Source: Voacanga thouarsii
Lineage: Eukaryota; Streptophyta; Magnoliopsida; Gentianales; Apocynaceae
Direction: 5' to 3'
Assembly (NCBI GenBank): GCA_026120185.1
Contig: JANUWF010002061.1
Span: 2,604,001-2,668,000 of the forward strand
Length of the DNA: 64,000 bases
The position numbers and the translations under genes are program-made. How positions within the stretch are numbered: position 1 is the first letter of the stretch; each line of letters begins with the position of its first letter. Shown here piece after piece: positions 26,146 through 35,638 of this stretch. Under the pieces are notes generated by a model that was given only the letters and a program-made list of their open reading frames with translations, did not search any database and was not told where the DNA came from.

Positions 26146-26527
26146 TGTTATAAAATTAGGGTAGTGTTAGAATAAAATCTACACACTACACACTAAGAAA
26201 ATTCTAACTATTCTTTGCACAAGAATTTCTCTTCAAACTTCTCTCTTTCTTTCTCTCACAATTCTTTCTCTAATCTTTCTTTCACTAATCTTTCTTTCAC
26301 TAATCTTTCTTTCACAAAATGATGGTGTATTACAAGCTTAGAGAATAGCTCTATTTATAGAGCTCTAATTAGTGAAATACATCATGGCATACATCATCTT
26401 CAACTAATCTCAATTAATGGTGTCTCCACTAAATGGTGGACATCCATAAAAATCTTCTAATAATTCACATAAATCCATAATTAGTGGAGGCTCCACTAAT
26501 TAATGGAGATTCCAATAATTCATAACA
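26146..26527 (-). repeat. 5' LTR of copia copy 2
   Basis: 382 bp; carries one extra 15-bp repeat unit at about 26285-26310. This LTR should drive transcription leftward. Confidence 0.95.
26351..26360 (-). promoter_or_regulatory. TATA box of copia copy 2
   Basis: On minus the LTR reads CTATAAATAG, embedded in a palindrome of AGAGCTCTA type. The same motif sits at the matching place in the other LTRs of this family and in copy 1, which supports it as the core promoter. Confidence 0.6.
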
Positions 26528-26532
26528 CATTC

Positions 26533-27380
26533 CTAATATTAACTCTGTTCTATGCAAGGGCGGATTTAGGGGGTGGCGGTGGTGCCCGCTCCCCAAAATT
26601 TTTAAAATCTTTAAAAATATTATATTTCATCTCTTAAAAAAAATTAAAAAATATAATATTTTTCTTTGATATAATTTACTTCCCAACACAAAAATTTTTA
26701 TTTTGTCCATAATTTTATATACATATTTTATTCACACTTATTATAATATCAATCAACCTTACAGTAAAACCCTGCATAAAAGTGTCTCAAAACATTTTCA
26801 AAAGCACCAATTACCAAATTTGTCTTTACCTATATATCTTTTTATCACAACTCGATCGATGCTTATGTGTTGCACGTAATAGTTTATGTGATTTTCTTAT
26901 TATCCTTATATTCTTCAGTATTAAAATCGATAGGCGTTTGAATCTTTTAATTATTAATAGAAATAGTCTCCCTTTTTAATTCATCTTCATACTTGAACAA
27001 AACAATAATACATTCCCATTAATTGAACCATCTTCTTCACCAGTATTAGAATTGGAGAAGAAATCTATAGTAGTAAATCACGAAACAAGTCTAATTCGAC
27101 ATTAATTCTCACAAAAAATGAAGAGAGGAAAATATTTATTTTTCTTCTTTTGTTTTGAGCAAAATAAAATTTCAATTTCAATTTCATCATTGTTGCCATT
27201 CACTTCTAAATCCCAATCATTATATAAGTAATAGCTAAGTCTTGTCAATAAGACTTATTTTAGGTATGAGGGAAATCAGACTACAGCCTATCACTATTGC
27301 ATTTCTACATGCTTGACTTCTCCCTTCGACTCTATTCTTGAATCCTTGTCTGTATAATCTACTTATCCAGAAAGAAAATT
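26533..27380. other. Spacer between copia copies 2 and 3
   Basis: AT-rich with no gene. At about 26558 the motif CAAGGGCGGATTTAGG resembles the terminal inverted repeat of plant hAT elements (CAGGGGCGGA type), but I found no opposite end, so only a fragment may be present. Confidence 0.4.
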
Positions 27381-27385
27381 TTAGA

Positions 27386-27679
27386 TGTTATGAAATTTTG
27401 ATAATGTTAGAATAAAATCTACACACAATAGATTTTTAACTATTATTTGCACAAGAATTTCTTCAAACTTCTTTCTTTCTTTTCTCTCACAAATTTCTCT
27501 AATAATTCTCTCACAATTGATATATCTCTCAAGTTTGGAGAATAGTTCTGTTTATAAAGCTCTATTAGTGGAATGAATCATCTTCTACTAATATGTATCA
27601 GTTGTATCTCCACTAACTCTTAATGGTGGACATCCATATCCATTAATGGAATTAGTGAATTCTCCATTAATGCATAACA
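27386..27679 (-). repeat. 3' LTR of copia copy 3
   Basis: 294 bp; clearly related to the copy-2 LTR but considerably diverged. Confidence 0.9.
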
Positions 27680-27989
27680 CTCCCTCTTGGATGTCCATTA
27701 CATAAAGAATATGCCTCGTTAAAACCTTATTAGATAAAAATCCAGTGAGAAAAAAAAATATAGTGAAGGAAAAATAATACATTATTTTATATGTCTGCTT
27801 ATTACTCCCCATTATGAGATGATTCATTTAAATCTTTGAACCGAAGCATATCGATTTTATATCTCAACTTCTCAAATGTTGCAGTCGGTAAAGTCTTTGT
27901 GAAAAATATCTATCAAGTTGTCACATGACTGAATTTGTAGCACATCAATTTCACATTTCTTCTGGAGTTTATGAGTAAAGAAGAATTTT

Positions 27990-28602
27990 AAAAAGTTATA
28001 AAATGATGTTTATATGAAAATTCTCGAAGGATTTCGCATGCCCGAAGCATATAAACATTATTCTCGTGAAAATTATTCCATCAAATTGTAAAAATCATTA
28101 TATGACCTGAAGCAATTTATGCGTATGTGGTTCAATCGTCTTAGTGAATATTTATTGAAAGTGAGATTTAAAAATGAACAGGGATGTTCATATGTTTTTA
28201 TTACGAAATTTGATTCTAAATTTGTGATATTAACTATTAATTACGAAATCTTATTGAAACTCCAGAAGAGCTCCAAGAAACAATTGATTATTTAAAAAAA
28301 GAATTCGAAATAAAAGATTTTGGTAAAACTAAATTTTGCCTTAATTTACAAATTGAACATTTGGAAAGTATAATATTTATTTATTAATCAACAAATACAA
28401 CAAAAGTTCTAAAAAAAATTATATGGACAAAGCACATCCATTGAGTATTCCAATGATCATCCGGTCATTAGATGTGAATAAAGATCCTTTCCAACATCAA
28501 AAAGATGATGAAGAACTCGTTAGTTCTAAAGTATCATATCTCAATTCAATTAGTGCATTGATGTATCTTGATAATACACGACTTGATATTGCATTTGCTC
28601 CG
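27990..28602 (+). pseudogene. Inverted RT/RNase H fragment inside copia copy 3
   Basis: On plus this reads MPEAYKHYSRENYSIKL, a stop, then RMWFNRLSEYLLK, and later MDKAHPLSIPMIIRSLDV. These are RT sequences that lie on minus in copies 1, 2 and 4. The YVDD polymerase box is deleted, and several frameshifts are present. The fragment was flipped within the element. Confidence 0.88.
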
Positions 28603-28988
28603 CATAATTTTAACTAATATGTAATTTTATACATGGTGGAGTTATATTCATTTATGATTTTAAAAGCTTGTAACCTCAGGTGCAACCATTCATACCGTGC
28701 AATTGGTAGTATGACCATCTTCAAGTGGTCAAATCTTTCTTTTAATTTTACCTACAGAACATATGAATCTTTTTCGGTAAGATATATCATTTTCAAAGTT
28801 TCGTCGATATAACAATGGATAAAAATCAAAACTTTGACATTTTGTTATGCAGATGCATTATTTTTTTATTGAATAATTTCACTAAGGCCTTCAGCATTTA
28901 GATGCATTTCCACATCGAGAACATATGATATATAATTCTTTCAAAAAATATCAAGGGTTACAAATTCAAGTTTAGTAAGATTAGCCAT
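28603..28988 (-). pseudogene. gag 5' fragment of copia copy 3
   Basis: Minus-strand match to the N-terminal half of the copy-2 gag, from the start codon (about 28988) to the segment near TSQLKLCGEK, with multiple stops. Confidence 0.8.
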
Positions 28989-29094
28989 ATGAATCAATAA
29001 ATGCGTACATTTAGTATTTTGATTTTTGTAACAATAGAGACTTGTGTTGCTTTAGTCTTCTGACTTGTGTAACGGCAGAGATGTGGTGATAACG

Positions 29095-29447
29095 TGTTAT
29101 GAAATTTTGGTAGTATTAGAATAAAATATACACACAATAGATCTCTAACTATTATTTACACAATAATTTCTTCAAACTTCTCTATTTTTTTCCCTCACAA
29201 TTTTCTGTAACAATTATCTCACAATTAGTATATCCCTCAAGTTTGGAGAAGAGCTCTATATTTTCTTTAACAATTATCTCACAATTGGTATATCCCTAAA
29301 GTTTAGAGAAGAGCTCTATAAATAGAGCTCTATTAGTGGAATGAATCATCTTCCACTAATATGTATTGGTGGTGTCTCTACTAACTTTTAATGGTGGATA
29401 TCTATATCCACTAATGGAATTAGTGGATTCTCAACTAATTCATAACA
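29095..29447 (-). repeat. 5' LTR of copia copy 3, with an internal tandem duplication
   Basis: 353 bp. About 59 bp longer than its partner because the block around AACAATTATCTCACAATT to AGAGCTCTATA is present twice (about 29204-29322). Confidence 0.9.
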
Positions 29448-29620
29448 TTAGATACTTTATCAGTTTTGCATACAAAATTAACGGAACAAATCTATGCTCC
29501 CAATCTATGGCCCAGTATTCTCTTACAAGATAAGGACAATAAGATAATGTAGTAAAGCATGCATCATCGTCCACTGTGGCAAGAAATTTATAAAAAAAAA
29601 ACGATTCTTATGAAGATAAG

Positions 29621-29747
29621 CTGTATCTGAATTCATTGAATTTAAATAATCATAATATTAGGGGAAAAAAACTTCACATTTCTTTTTAAAAAATCATTTA
29701 AATTTAATATTACCAAGTGTCAATGGGCGATGGTGCCACGTATCACT
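29621..29747 (+). repeat. Copy A of a duplicated flank
   Basis: Matches 30576-30685 (TGAATTCAT..TTTA, then ACTTCACATTTCTTT versus ACTTTACATTTCTTT, then CCACGTATCACT). It is interrupted by the 449-bp transposon and continues after 30206. Confidence 0.65.
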
Positions 29748-30196
29748 AGGGGTGTAAACGAATCGAGTTTTTATCGAACATGTTTGGGCTCGGACTCGAT
29801 AAGAGCTCGATTCGAATTTGAAATATAGAATTCGAATTCGAATATAAACCTTATAATTAGGCTCAAATTTTAAATGAGTTGAATTTGAATATCTAAGTAT
29901 TAGACTCGAAAGCTAACGAACATATTTGATTAATTAATTAATAATTTATATTATTTATAATATAAATTATTTATTTTAATTTGAATTCGAGCTTAAACTC
30001 TAATTCGAACTTTCGAATTTATTATAATGGAACTTCAGATCGAACTCAAGCTTTAAAATATTTTAAACGAATCGAGCTTGAGTCAGAATTTGACATTCGA
30101 ATCGAACTCGAACTTGAATTCGAGCCCTATGTGAAAATAATAAAGTTCAACTCAATTATCTTAAAGTTTGACTTGATTTGATTCAAATACATCCCT
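29748..30196. mobile_element. Non-autonomous DNA transposon (449 bp) with 10-bp target duplication
   Basis: The ends read AGGGGTGTAAACGAATCGAG on the left and ATTCAAATACATCCCT on the right, imperfect inverted repeats. Both sides carry ACGTATCACT (29738-29747 and 30197-30206). A diverged copy of the flanking sequence at 30576-30720 has ACGTATCACT once (30676-30685) with no insert, acting as an empty site. The interior is AT-rich with many GAATTCGA/TCGAACTC motifs. A 9-11 bp duplication suggests a Mutator-type or possibly hAT-type transposase. Confidence 0.82.
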
Positions 30197-30206
30197 ACGT
30201 ATCACT

Positions 30207-30575
30207 ACGAAAGACTTCGGTAGCTACTTTTTTATATATAGGTTTGGATCATTTACAATACACGGCTCTACGAAGGAAGGGGTTGGGTTAGAGCGTTTTC
30301 AATATGATTCTTTTCCCGATGAGAAATGCGAGTCTATTTTGTTCACTCTCTCCATTCCCCTCCATCAAAATGATAAAAAAGGAAGGCGAGCTTGCTTCTT
30401 ATTCCTATGTTTGATCTCTTCCATCTCTGCCTCACTCGTTGTCACCTATGTTGAAGAAAGGTTGGGAACCCTGGAGAGAATGAAGAGGGGCCAAGGATCT
30501 TCCTCTCAACACTGCTTTTCGAGGCGCGAGCGCGCGCGCGCACGCAGCACGCACACACATATATATATACATGGA
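30207..30575. other. Spacer with a simple-repeat end
   Basis: Non-repetitive, moderately GC-rich sequence that ends in (GC)n, (CA)n and (TA)n runs at 30525-30570. A plus-strand frame of 89 codons begins at 30339 but looks like chance. Confidence 0.4.
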
Positions 30576-30720
30576 ACTCTATATGAATTCATAAAATTTA
30601 GATATTAAAAAAAAAAAACTTTACATTTCTTTACAAAAAAATTTAAACTTAATGTTACAAAATGTTGTCGGTTCCACGTATCACTGCAAAAAGCTTTTGG
30701 AGTTACTCTTGTGTGTGCGT
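30576..30720 (+). repeat. Copy B of a duplicated flank (unoccupied)
   Basis: Second copy about 950 bp downstream. It lacks the transposon and shows the pre-insertion target site at 30676-30685. Confidence 0.65.
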
Positions 30721-30737
30721 GTGTGTAAAATGATTCT

Positions 30738-31067
30738 TGTTATAAAATTTGGGTAGTGTTAGAATAAAATTTACACATTACACACTAAGAAGGTAGTGTT
30801 AGAATAAAATTTACACACTACACACTAAGAAAACTCTAACTATTCTTTATACAATAATTTCTTCAAAATTTTCTCTTTCTTTCATCTCACAATTCTTTTT
30901 ACAAAATGATGGTGTATTTCAAGTTTAGAGAATAACTCTATTTATAGAGCTCTTAATTAGTGGAATACATCATCTTCCACTAATTTTAATTAGTGGTGTC
31001 TCCACTAAATGGTGGACATTTATAAAAATTCATAATTAGTGGAGCTTTTACTAATATATTCATAACA
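30738..31067 (-). repeat. 3' LTR of copia copy 4
   Basis: 330 bp. Begins with an imperfect tandem duplication of about 48 bp (GTAGTGTTAGAATAAAAT...CACACTAAGAA twice) that copies 2 and 3 lack. Confidence 0.88.
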
Positions 31068-31199
31068 CTCCCCATTGGATGTCCATCCATTACATAAAGA
31101 ATATGCCTCGTTAAAACCTTACTAGATAAAAATTCAGTAGAAAAAAAAAATCTAGTGAAAAAAAAAGAGTACACTATTCTATATGTCTGTTTATTACTC

Positions 31200-33176
31200 C
31201 ATCTGATGAGATGATTCCTTCAAATTTTTGAACCGATGCATACCAATTTTATATCTCAACTTCTCAAATGTTGCAGTCGGTAAAGTTTTTGTGAAAATAT
31301 TTGCGAGGTTGTCACATGACCGAATTTGTAGTATATCAATTTCACATTTCTTCTAGAGTTCATGAGTAAAGAAGAATTTTAGTGAAATATATTTTGTCCA
31401 ATCTCCTTTAATATAGCTATGTAAGCTGCATTGTCTTCATAAAGAGGAGTTGAAATATCTCTGATAGATGATAATCCACAACTTTCTCGGATATCATGAA
31501 TTATGAATCGTAACCATACATATTATCTACTTGCTTCATAAATGACTATACTTTCAACATGATTTGAAGAAGTAGCTGCTTGGAGATATCGAAGGACTTG
31601 TGTAATTCCATTCCAATGTCGTCGTGTTGGTGAAAAACTAAAGCTTGCTAATAAATTGACAGTAAAAGCAATATCAGGTCGTGTATTGTTAACAAGATAC
31701 ATCAATGCACCAATTGTATTGAGATATGGTACTTTAGGACTAAGGAGTTCTTCATCATCTTCTTGAGGTCGGAAAGGATCTTTATTTACATCTAATGACC
31801 GAACGATCATTGGAATACTCAATGGATGTGCTTTGTCCATGTAAAATCTTTCTAAAATTTTTGCTATATATGTTAATTGATGAAACTTGTCAAATGTTTA
31901 ATTTGTAAACCAAGGCAAAATTTAGTTTTACCAAAATCCTTGATTTTGAATTATCTTTTTAAATAATCAATTGTTTCTTAGAGCTTTTCAGGAGTTCCAA
32001 TAAGATTAATATCATCAACATATATAGCTAATATCACAAATTTAGAACCAAATTTTTTAATAAAAACACATGGACATACCTGATCATTTTTAAATCCCGA
32101 TTTCAATAAATATTCACTAAGACGATTGAACCACATGTGCCCAAATTGCTTCAGACCATATAATGATTTCTACAATTTGATTGAGTAATTTTCACGAGGA
32201 TAATGTTTATATACTTTAGGCATATGAAATCCTTCGGGGATTTTCATGTAAATATCATTTTCTAAATTTCCATACAAATAAGTAGTGACAACATCTAATA
32301 GGCGCATATCTATCTTTTCATGTACTACCAATTTAATAAGATATTGGAGTGTAATAGTATCAACAACAGGAGAATAAGTTTCATCATAATCAATACATCG
32401 TCTTTGTGAAAAAACTTGTGCTACTAACCGTGCTTTATAGCGTACGATTTCATTATTTTCATTACACTTTCGCACAAATATCCATTTGTAACAAACAGGT
32501 TTTACACCTTCTGGTGTTCGGATTACAAGTCCGAAGACTTCACGTTTTGTCAGTGCATTTAATTCCGATTGAATCGCATATTTCCATTATATCCAATATT
32601 TTTTATGCCGACATTCATCAACTGATATTGGTTCAGGATCATCACTATCCTGTATAACATCAAGAGATATATTATATGCAAATATATTATCAATAATTGT
32701 TTCTATCCAATTCCAACTTCTACCGGAAGTGGTATAATTAATAGAAATTTCAGTGTTACTTTCATCAACTTTTGGTTCTTTTTCATCAGTTCTCTCTTGA
32801 TTTTTATAATTATTTTTCTAATATGATCACCTGGATCATTTAATCATCTTTTCTTTCGAGGATTTTTATCTTTAGAACCAAGAGGTTGGCCACGCTTCTG
32901 GCGTGCTTTTGACTCAGCAGCTATAGGTATAATCTTTTGTTCTACTGGAATTTCAATTTGAATAGGAGTATTTATAATTAGAATATGCGATTTTGTAACT
33001 CTTCTAGAGTCAACAAAATCGTATGGTATTTGATTTGCAATACTTTGCAAATGAATTATCCTTTGAACTTCAAGTTCACATGCGCTTGTGCGTGAATTAA
33101 GATAATTTAATGATGTTGTCAAAGTAAGATATTTCTTATACTGTTTATGTTCTCCCCCTAATTTAGGGAATAATGA
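31200..33176 (-). pseudogene. pol remnant of copia copy 4
   Basis: RNase H pieces at 31300-31840 (MDKAHPLSIPMIVRSLDV, SPTRRHWNGI), with the middle of RNase H deleted near 31570. RT follows at 31860-32600 with the YVDD motif on minus at about 32032-32020. The C-terminal integrase region ends abruptly at about 33176. Many frameshifts and stops. Confidence 0.85.
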
Positions 33177-33364
33177 TTTTACAAGAGAATAAGGGAAAAG
33201 AAAAAAAGAATGTAAGAACATGATGACAAGTAGGAAATGCCAATAAATCTATTATAAAAATTTCTTTTTTTTTTCACTCTTCCTGGTACTATCTTTTCCC
33301 CTTCCTCCTTGTCTTTTCTTCTCCTTCGTCCTCCATCCCTCCACCTATCATCTATTTCTTCTTC

Positions 33365-33425
33365 TTCCTCGTATGTATGTATGTATATATATATATATAT
33401 ATATGTACGTATGTATCGATATATA
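33365..33425. repeat. TATG/TA microsatellite
   Basis: Mixed (GTAT)n and (TA)n run upstream of the three-exon frame. Confidence 0.8.
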
Positions 33426-33487
33426 TCTCAGTTATCAGTCATTAATAAACATAAAAAAAATAAAAAATAAAAAACCTTAAAGCAGAT

Positions 33488-34133
33488 ATGACAACTTATA
33501 ATTCATTTGGGATATGGTCAAATTTTGACTTGGTTTCTAACGCAGAAGATTTTAATATATTTTCCTTTCCAAGCCAACTGCTTCTGCCTAATATCAGGTC
33601 TAACGTAGAAGATTTTGATGTATTTTCCTTTTCAAGCCAATCGCTTCCGCCTAATTTCAGGTGAGATACCTTTGAGGGTTTCCTTTTTTTTTAGTGTGCT
33701 TAATAATGAAAGAATGAAATTAATCTCTCTTTTGGTTTATTGTGATGTAAATTAGTGGTAGTTCTGGACATGCTACTTTAGATTTTCAATTTGATCTATC
33801 CATTCAAGAGACTGCTTTTCATGTTGTTCATCTGAATGAGGATATGCATGTGTATGCTCATTTCTATTCCCTAATAGATTTTGAACAAAGCCATAATATG
33901 ATTTCAGGTTATCATACATTCAAACACGAATTTTTCATGGTATTACCTTTACTGATATTGTTTTTCCTTTTCTAGGAGAAATAATGAGTGGTCTTGATAA
34001 CGAATTCGGAGTGAGGACCCATGAAATGCATAATATCAAAATTCAAGATATTATTACAGACGAAATTCGTATGGAGAAGAAGAGGATTAGGAGGCAGAGA
34101 GAGGAGAAGAGAAATAACTCCAAGACACTATAA
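33488..34133 (+). CDS. Three-exon hypothetical gene inside retrotransposon copy 4 (160 aa)
   Basis: I do not recognise this protein. Exons 33488-33660, 33756-33907 and 33976-34133 have GT-AG borders and phases 2 and 1 that join in frame; together they give 483 bp, 160 codons plus TAA. The start is MTTYNSFGIWSNFDL. Residues 17-58 are an imperfect in-frame duplication of 21 residues (SNAEDFNIFSF and SNVEDFDVFSF). Exon 2 encodes HATLDFQFDLSIQETAF; exon 3 ends in a strongly basic helix (RMEKKRIRRQREEKR). The gene runs opposite to the retrotransposon, so its introns would not be spliced from element RNA. It is either a captured host gene piece or part of a nested insertion. Intact frames across two introns argue against pure chance, but transcription is unproven. 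Confidence 0.5.
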
Positions 34134-34245
34134 AAAAAAAAATCATTTCGTAGTACTTTTACCTGTCAATCAAGAGCGCGGCCAAATGATTGAATATTAG
34201 CTTAACCCCTCTCAAGAACAGATGTAGGGAGTTGGAAATTCGTTG

Positions 34246-34844
34246 ATGGCCTCACAGGAAGTTGATGAGTTTGGAAACTCTAATCAAGAATGTTCAGGTT
34301 CTCTCTCACACACACCTGTAATTTGCAAGCATGAAACTATGAAAGATTTACAAGTAAATAATGATTGGAATGAATGTATCTCCACCGATTATATCACTTC
34401 GATTTACAGGAGCGAGATAAAGACGAAAGAAGACATATGGCTGATAAGAAATTAAGAGAAACCATTGAGATACTGTAACGTGAGAAGAAGTTGGTGGAAA
34501 AAAGTCCTGATACGCGGTTGAAGGACCAAATACAGAAATTGAGACAAGCATGCTTCAAGGCTAAATATAGTAAGAAACTTAAGGGGATGAGAAAATTCCA
34601 AGACTCATTGCGCAGTAACTTCATGGCTAATTCTACTGCTAGTCTAGATGCTGGCCCAAGGGAGAAGGAAGAGGAGGAGGATGCCGAAGAAGAGGAACTG
34701 AAGTCCATAATTACTACCTATTTGTCTTCCTTTAATGCAAACATGAAAAAAGAACAACTACAAACATTTATCCTCAATTTGTCAGCTTTATTGAAAAAGA
34801 GCAACTACAAGCATGCATCCCCAAGTTCACGTGAACACCAATGA
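34246..34844 (+). pseudogene. Second coding remnant in the foreign insert
   Basis: Two plus-strand pieces. 34246-34410 encodes MASQEVDEFGNSNQECSG and an acidic stretch, ending at a possible acceptor TTTACAG (34404-34410). From 34411 the frame ERDKDERRHMADKKLRE is open until an in-frame TAA at 34474-34476. It then continues as EKKLVEKSPDTRLKDQ and onward to 34844 with a Glu-rich segment. The stop inside an otherwise continuous charged helix suggests a decayed coiled-coil gene. It may be the 3' part of the same source gene as 33488-34133; the family is unknown to me. Confidence 0.4.
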
Positions 34845-34996
34845 GATGAATGAAGGAAATGCAAATGAAGACAAGACTTATGATCAAGAGGAGATAGATT
34901 TTTTTTTTTCTGAACTGTTAGTAGTAATATAGTATAAATTGACATTCGAATGTAACGTCTCAAATATGTGATACTTATTATTAATGGAAATATCAT

Positions 34997-35574
34997 TTTC
35001 CCTTATTATCTTTTCTGTTCCACTGCAGGTGGCCAGTATTTCTCTGTGCTAAGAAAAATATCGAGTGTGTCCATGATTATAACTACGGCCACCGCCACAA
35101 CTACGATTATAACGATGGCTTCTATTGGAGCCAACAACATTCACTTCTGGGAGTGTTGTTGAGCCAGTTGGTCTGGCTTCATGATTTCTCAATCATAACT
35201 CATTATTTTTCTTTGCAATGAAGAGGATAGTAAGTAAATATGTGTATACTATTTTTCTCGATATTGTTACTGTAGGATAATATTCGAGGCATGAAAGGTG
35301 GAGAATGTCTTCTCCAATATATATATATTTTTTTAACATAATTTTAACAGAGATGTAATTTTATACATCGCGGAGTTATATTAATTTACGGTTTTAAAAT
35401 CTTGCAACTTCAGGTGCAATCATTTATACCGTGCACTTGATAGTACGACCATCTTCAGGTGGTTAAATCATTTTTTTCTGCATTTAAATGTATTTTTGTA
35501 TCGCGAACCTATGACATATAATTTTTTTCAGATATATCAAGGGTTATAAATTCGAATTTAGTAAGATTAGCCAT
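34997..35574 (-). pseudogene. gag remnant of copia copy 4
   Basis: Minus-strand match to the Gly/Arg-rich part and N-terminal half of the copy-2 gag, start codon at about 35574, with deletions near 35320 and 35470 and several stops. Confidence 0.8.
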
Positions 35575-35638
35575 AAAGATCAATAAATGCGTACATATCT
35601 TCTAACTTTGATAACGGTAGAGACTCGTGTTGATAACG

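Larger units (their letters stand above)
20917..26527 (-). mobile_element. Ty1/copia LTR retrotransposon, copy 2 (very young LTRs)
   Basis: A 5611-bp element with 5-bp target duplication CATTC at 20912-20916 and 26528-26532. Its LTRs of 367 and 382 bp start TGTTATAAAA and end CATAACA. Aligned by eye, the LTRs differ by one substitution (C/G at about 21246 versus 26490) and one extra copy of a 15-bp unit in a CTTTCTTTCACTAAT repeat. The insertion is therefore recent. On minus it carries gag, protease, integrase, RT and RNase H. The primer-binding site next to the 5' LTR reads TTATCAGCACGAG; a purine-rich tract flanks the 3' LTR (about 21284-21295). Despite the near-identical LTRs, the coding body has at least seven single-base or small indels. 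Confidence 0.95.
27386..29447 (-). mobile_element. Ty1/copia element, copy 3: deleted and internally inverted
   Basis: A 2062-bp derivative of the copy-2 family with target duplication TTAGA at 27381-27385 and 29448-29452. LTRs are 294 and 353 bp, both TGTTATGAAA...CATAACA. Inside, reading left to right: the RNase H tail and 3' UTR on minus (27680-27988), an RT/RNase H segment on plus (about 27990-28602), then the first part of gag on minus (28603-28988). Protease and integrase are gone. The primer-binding-site region next to the 5' LTR is only partly preserved. Confidence 0.93.
33177..34995 (+). other. Foreign insert replacing PR-IN of copia copy 4
   Basis: About 1.82 kb without copia similarity. 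The left break follows AATTTAGGGAATAATGATT, which copies 1 and 2 continue differently. The right break precedes TTTCTGTTCCACTGCAGGTGG, which resumes the gag sequence. The insert contains an uninterrupted three-exon frame (33488-34133), a second coiled-coil-coding stretch (34246-34844) and a possible 3' region. Both ends hold a short inverted motif (AATAAGGGAAAA at 33188-33199 and TTTTCCCTTATT at 34996-35007), although the right one partly overlaps retroelement sequence. Confidence 0.75.

Noticed and set aside
26553..26600. hAT-like terminal motif CAAGGGCGGATTTAGG
   Set aside because: Only one end seen; no matching inverted end or 8-bp duplication, so I do not call an element.
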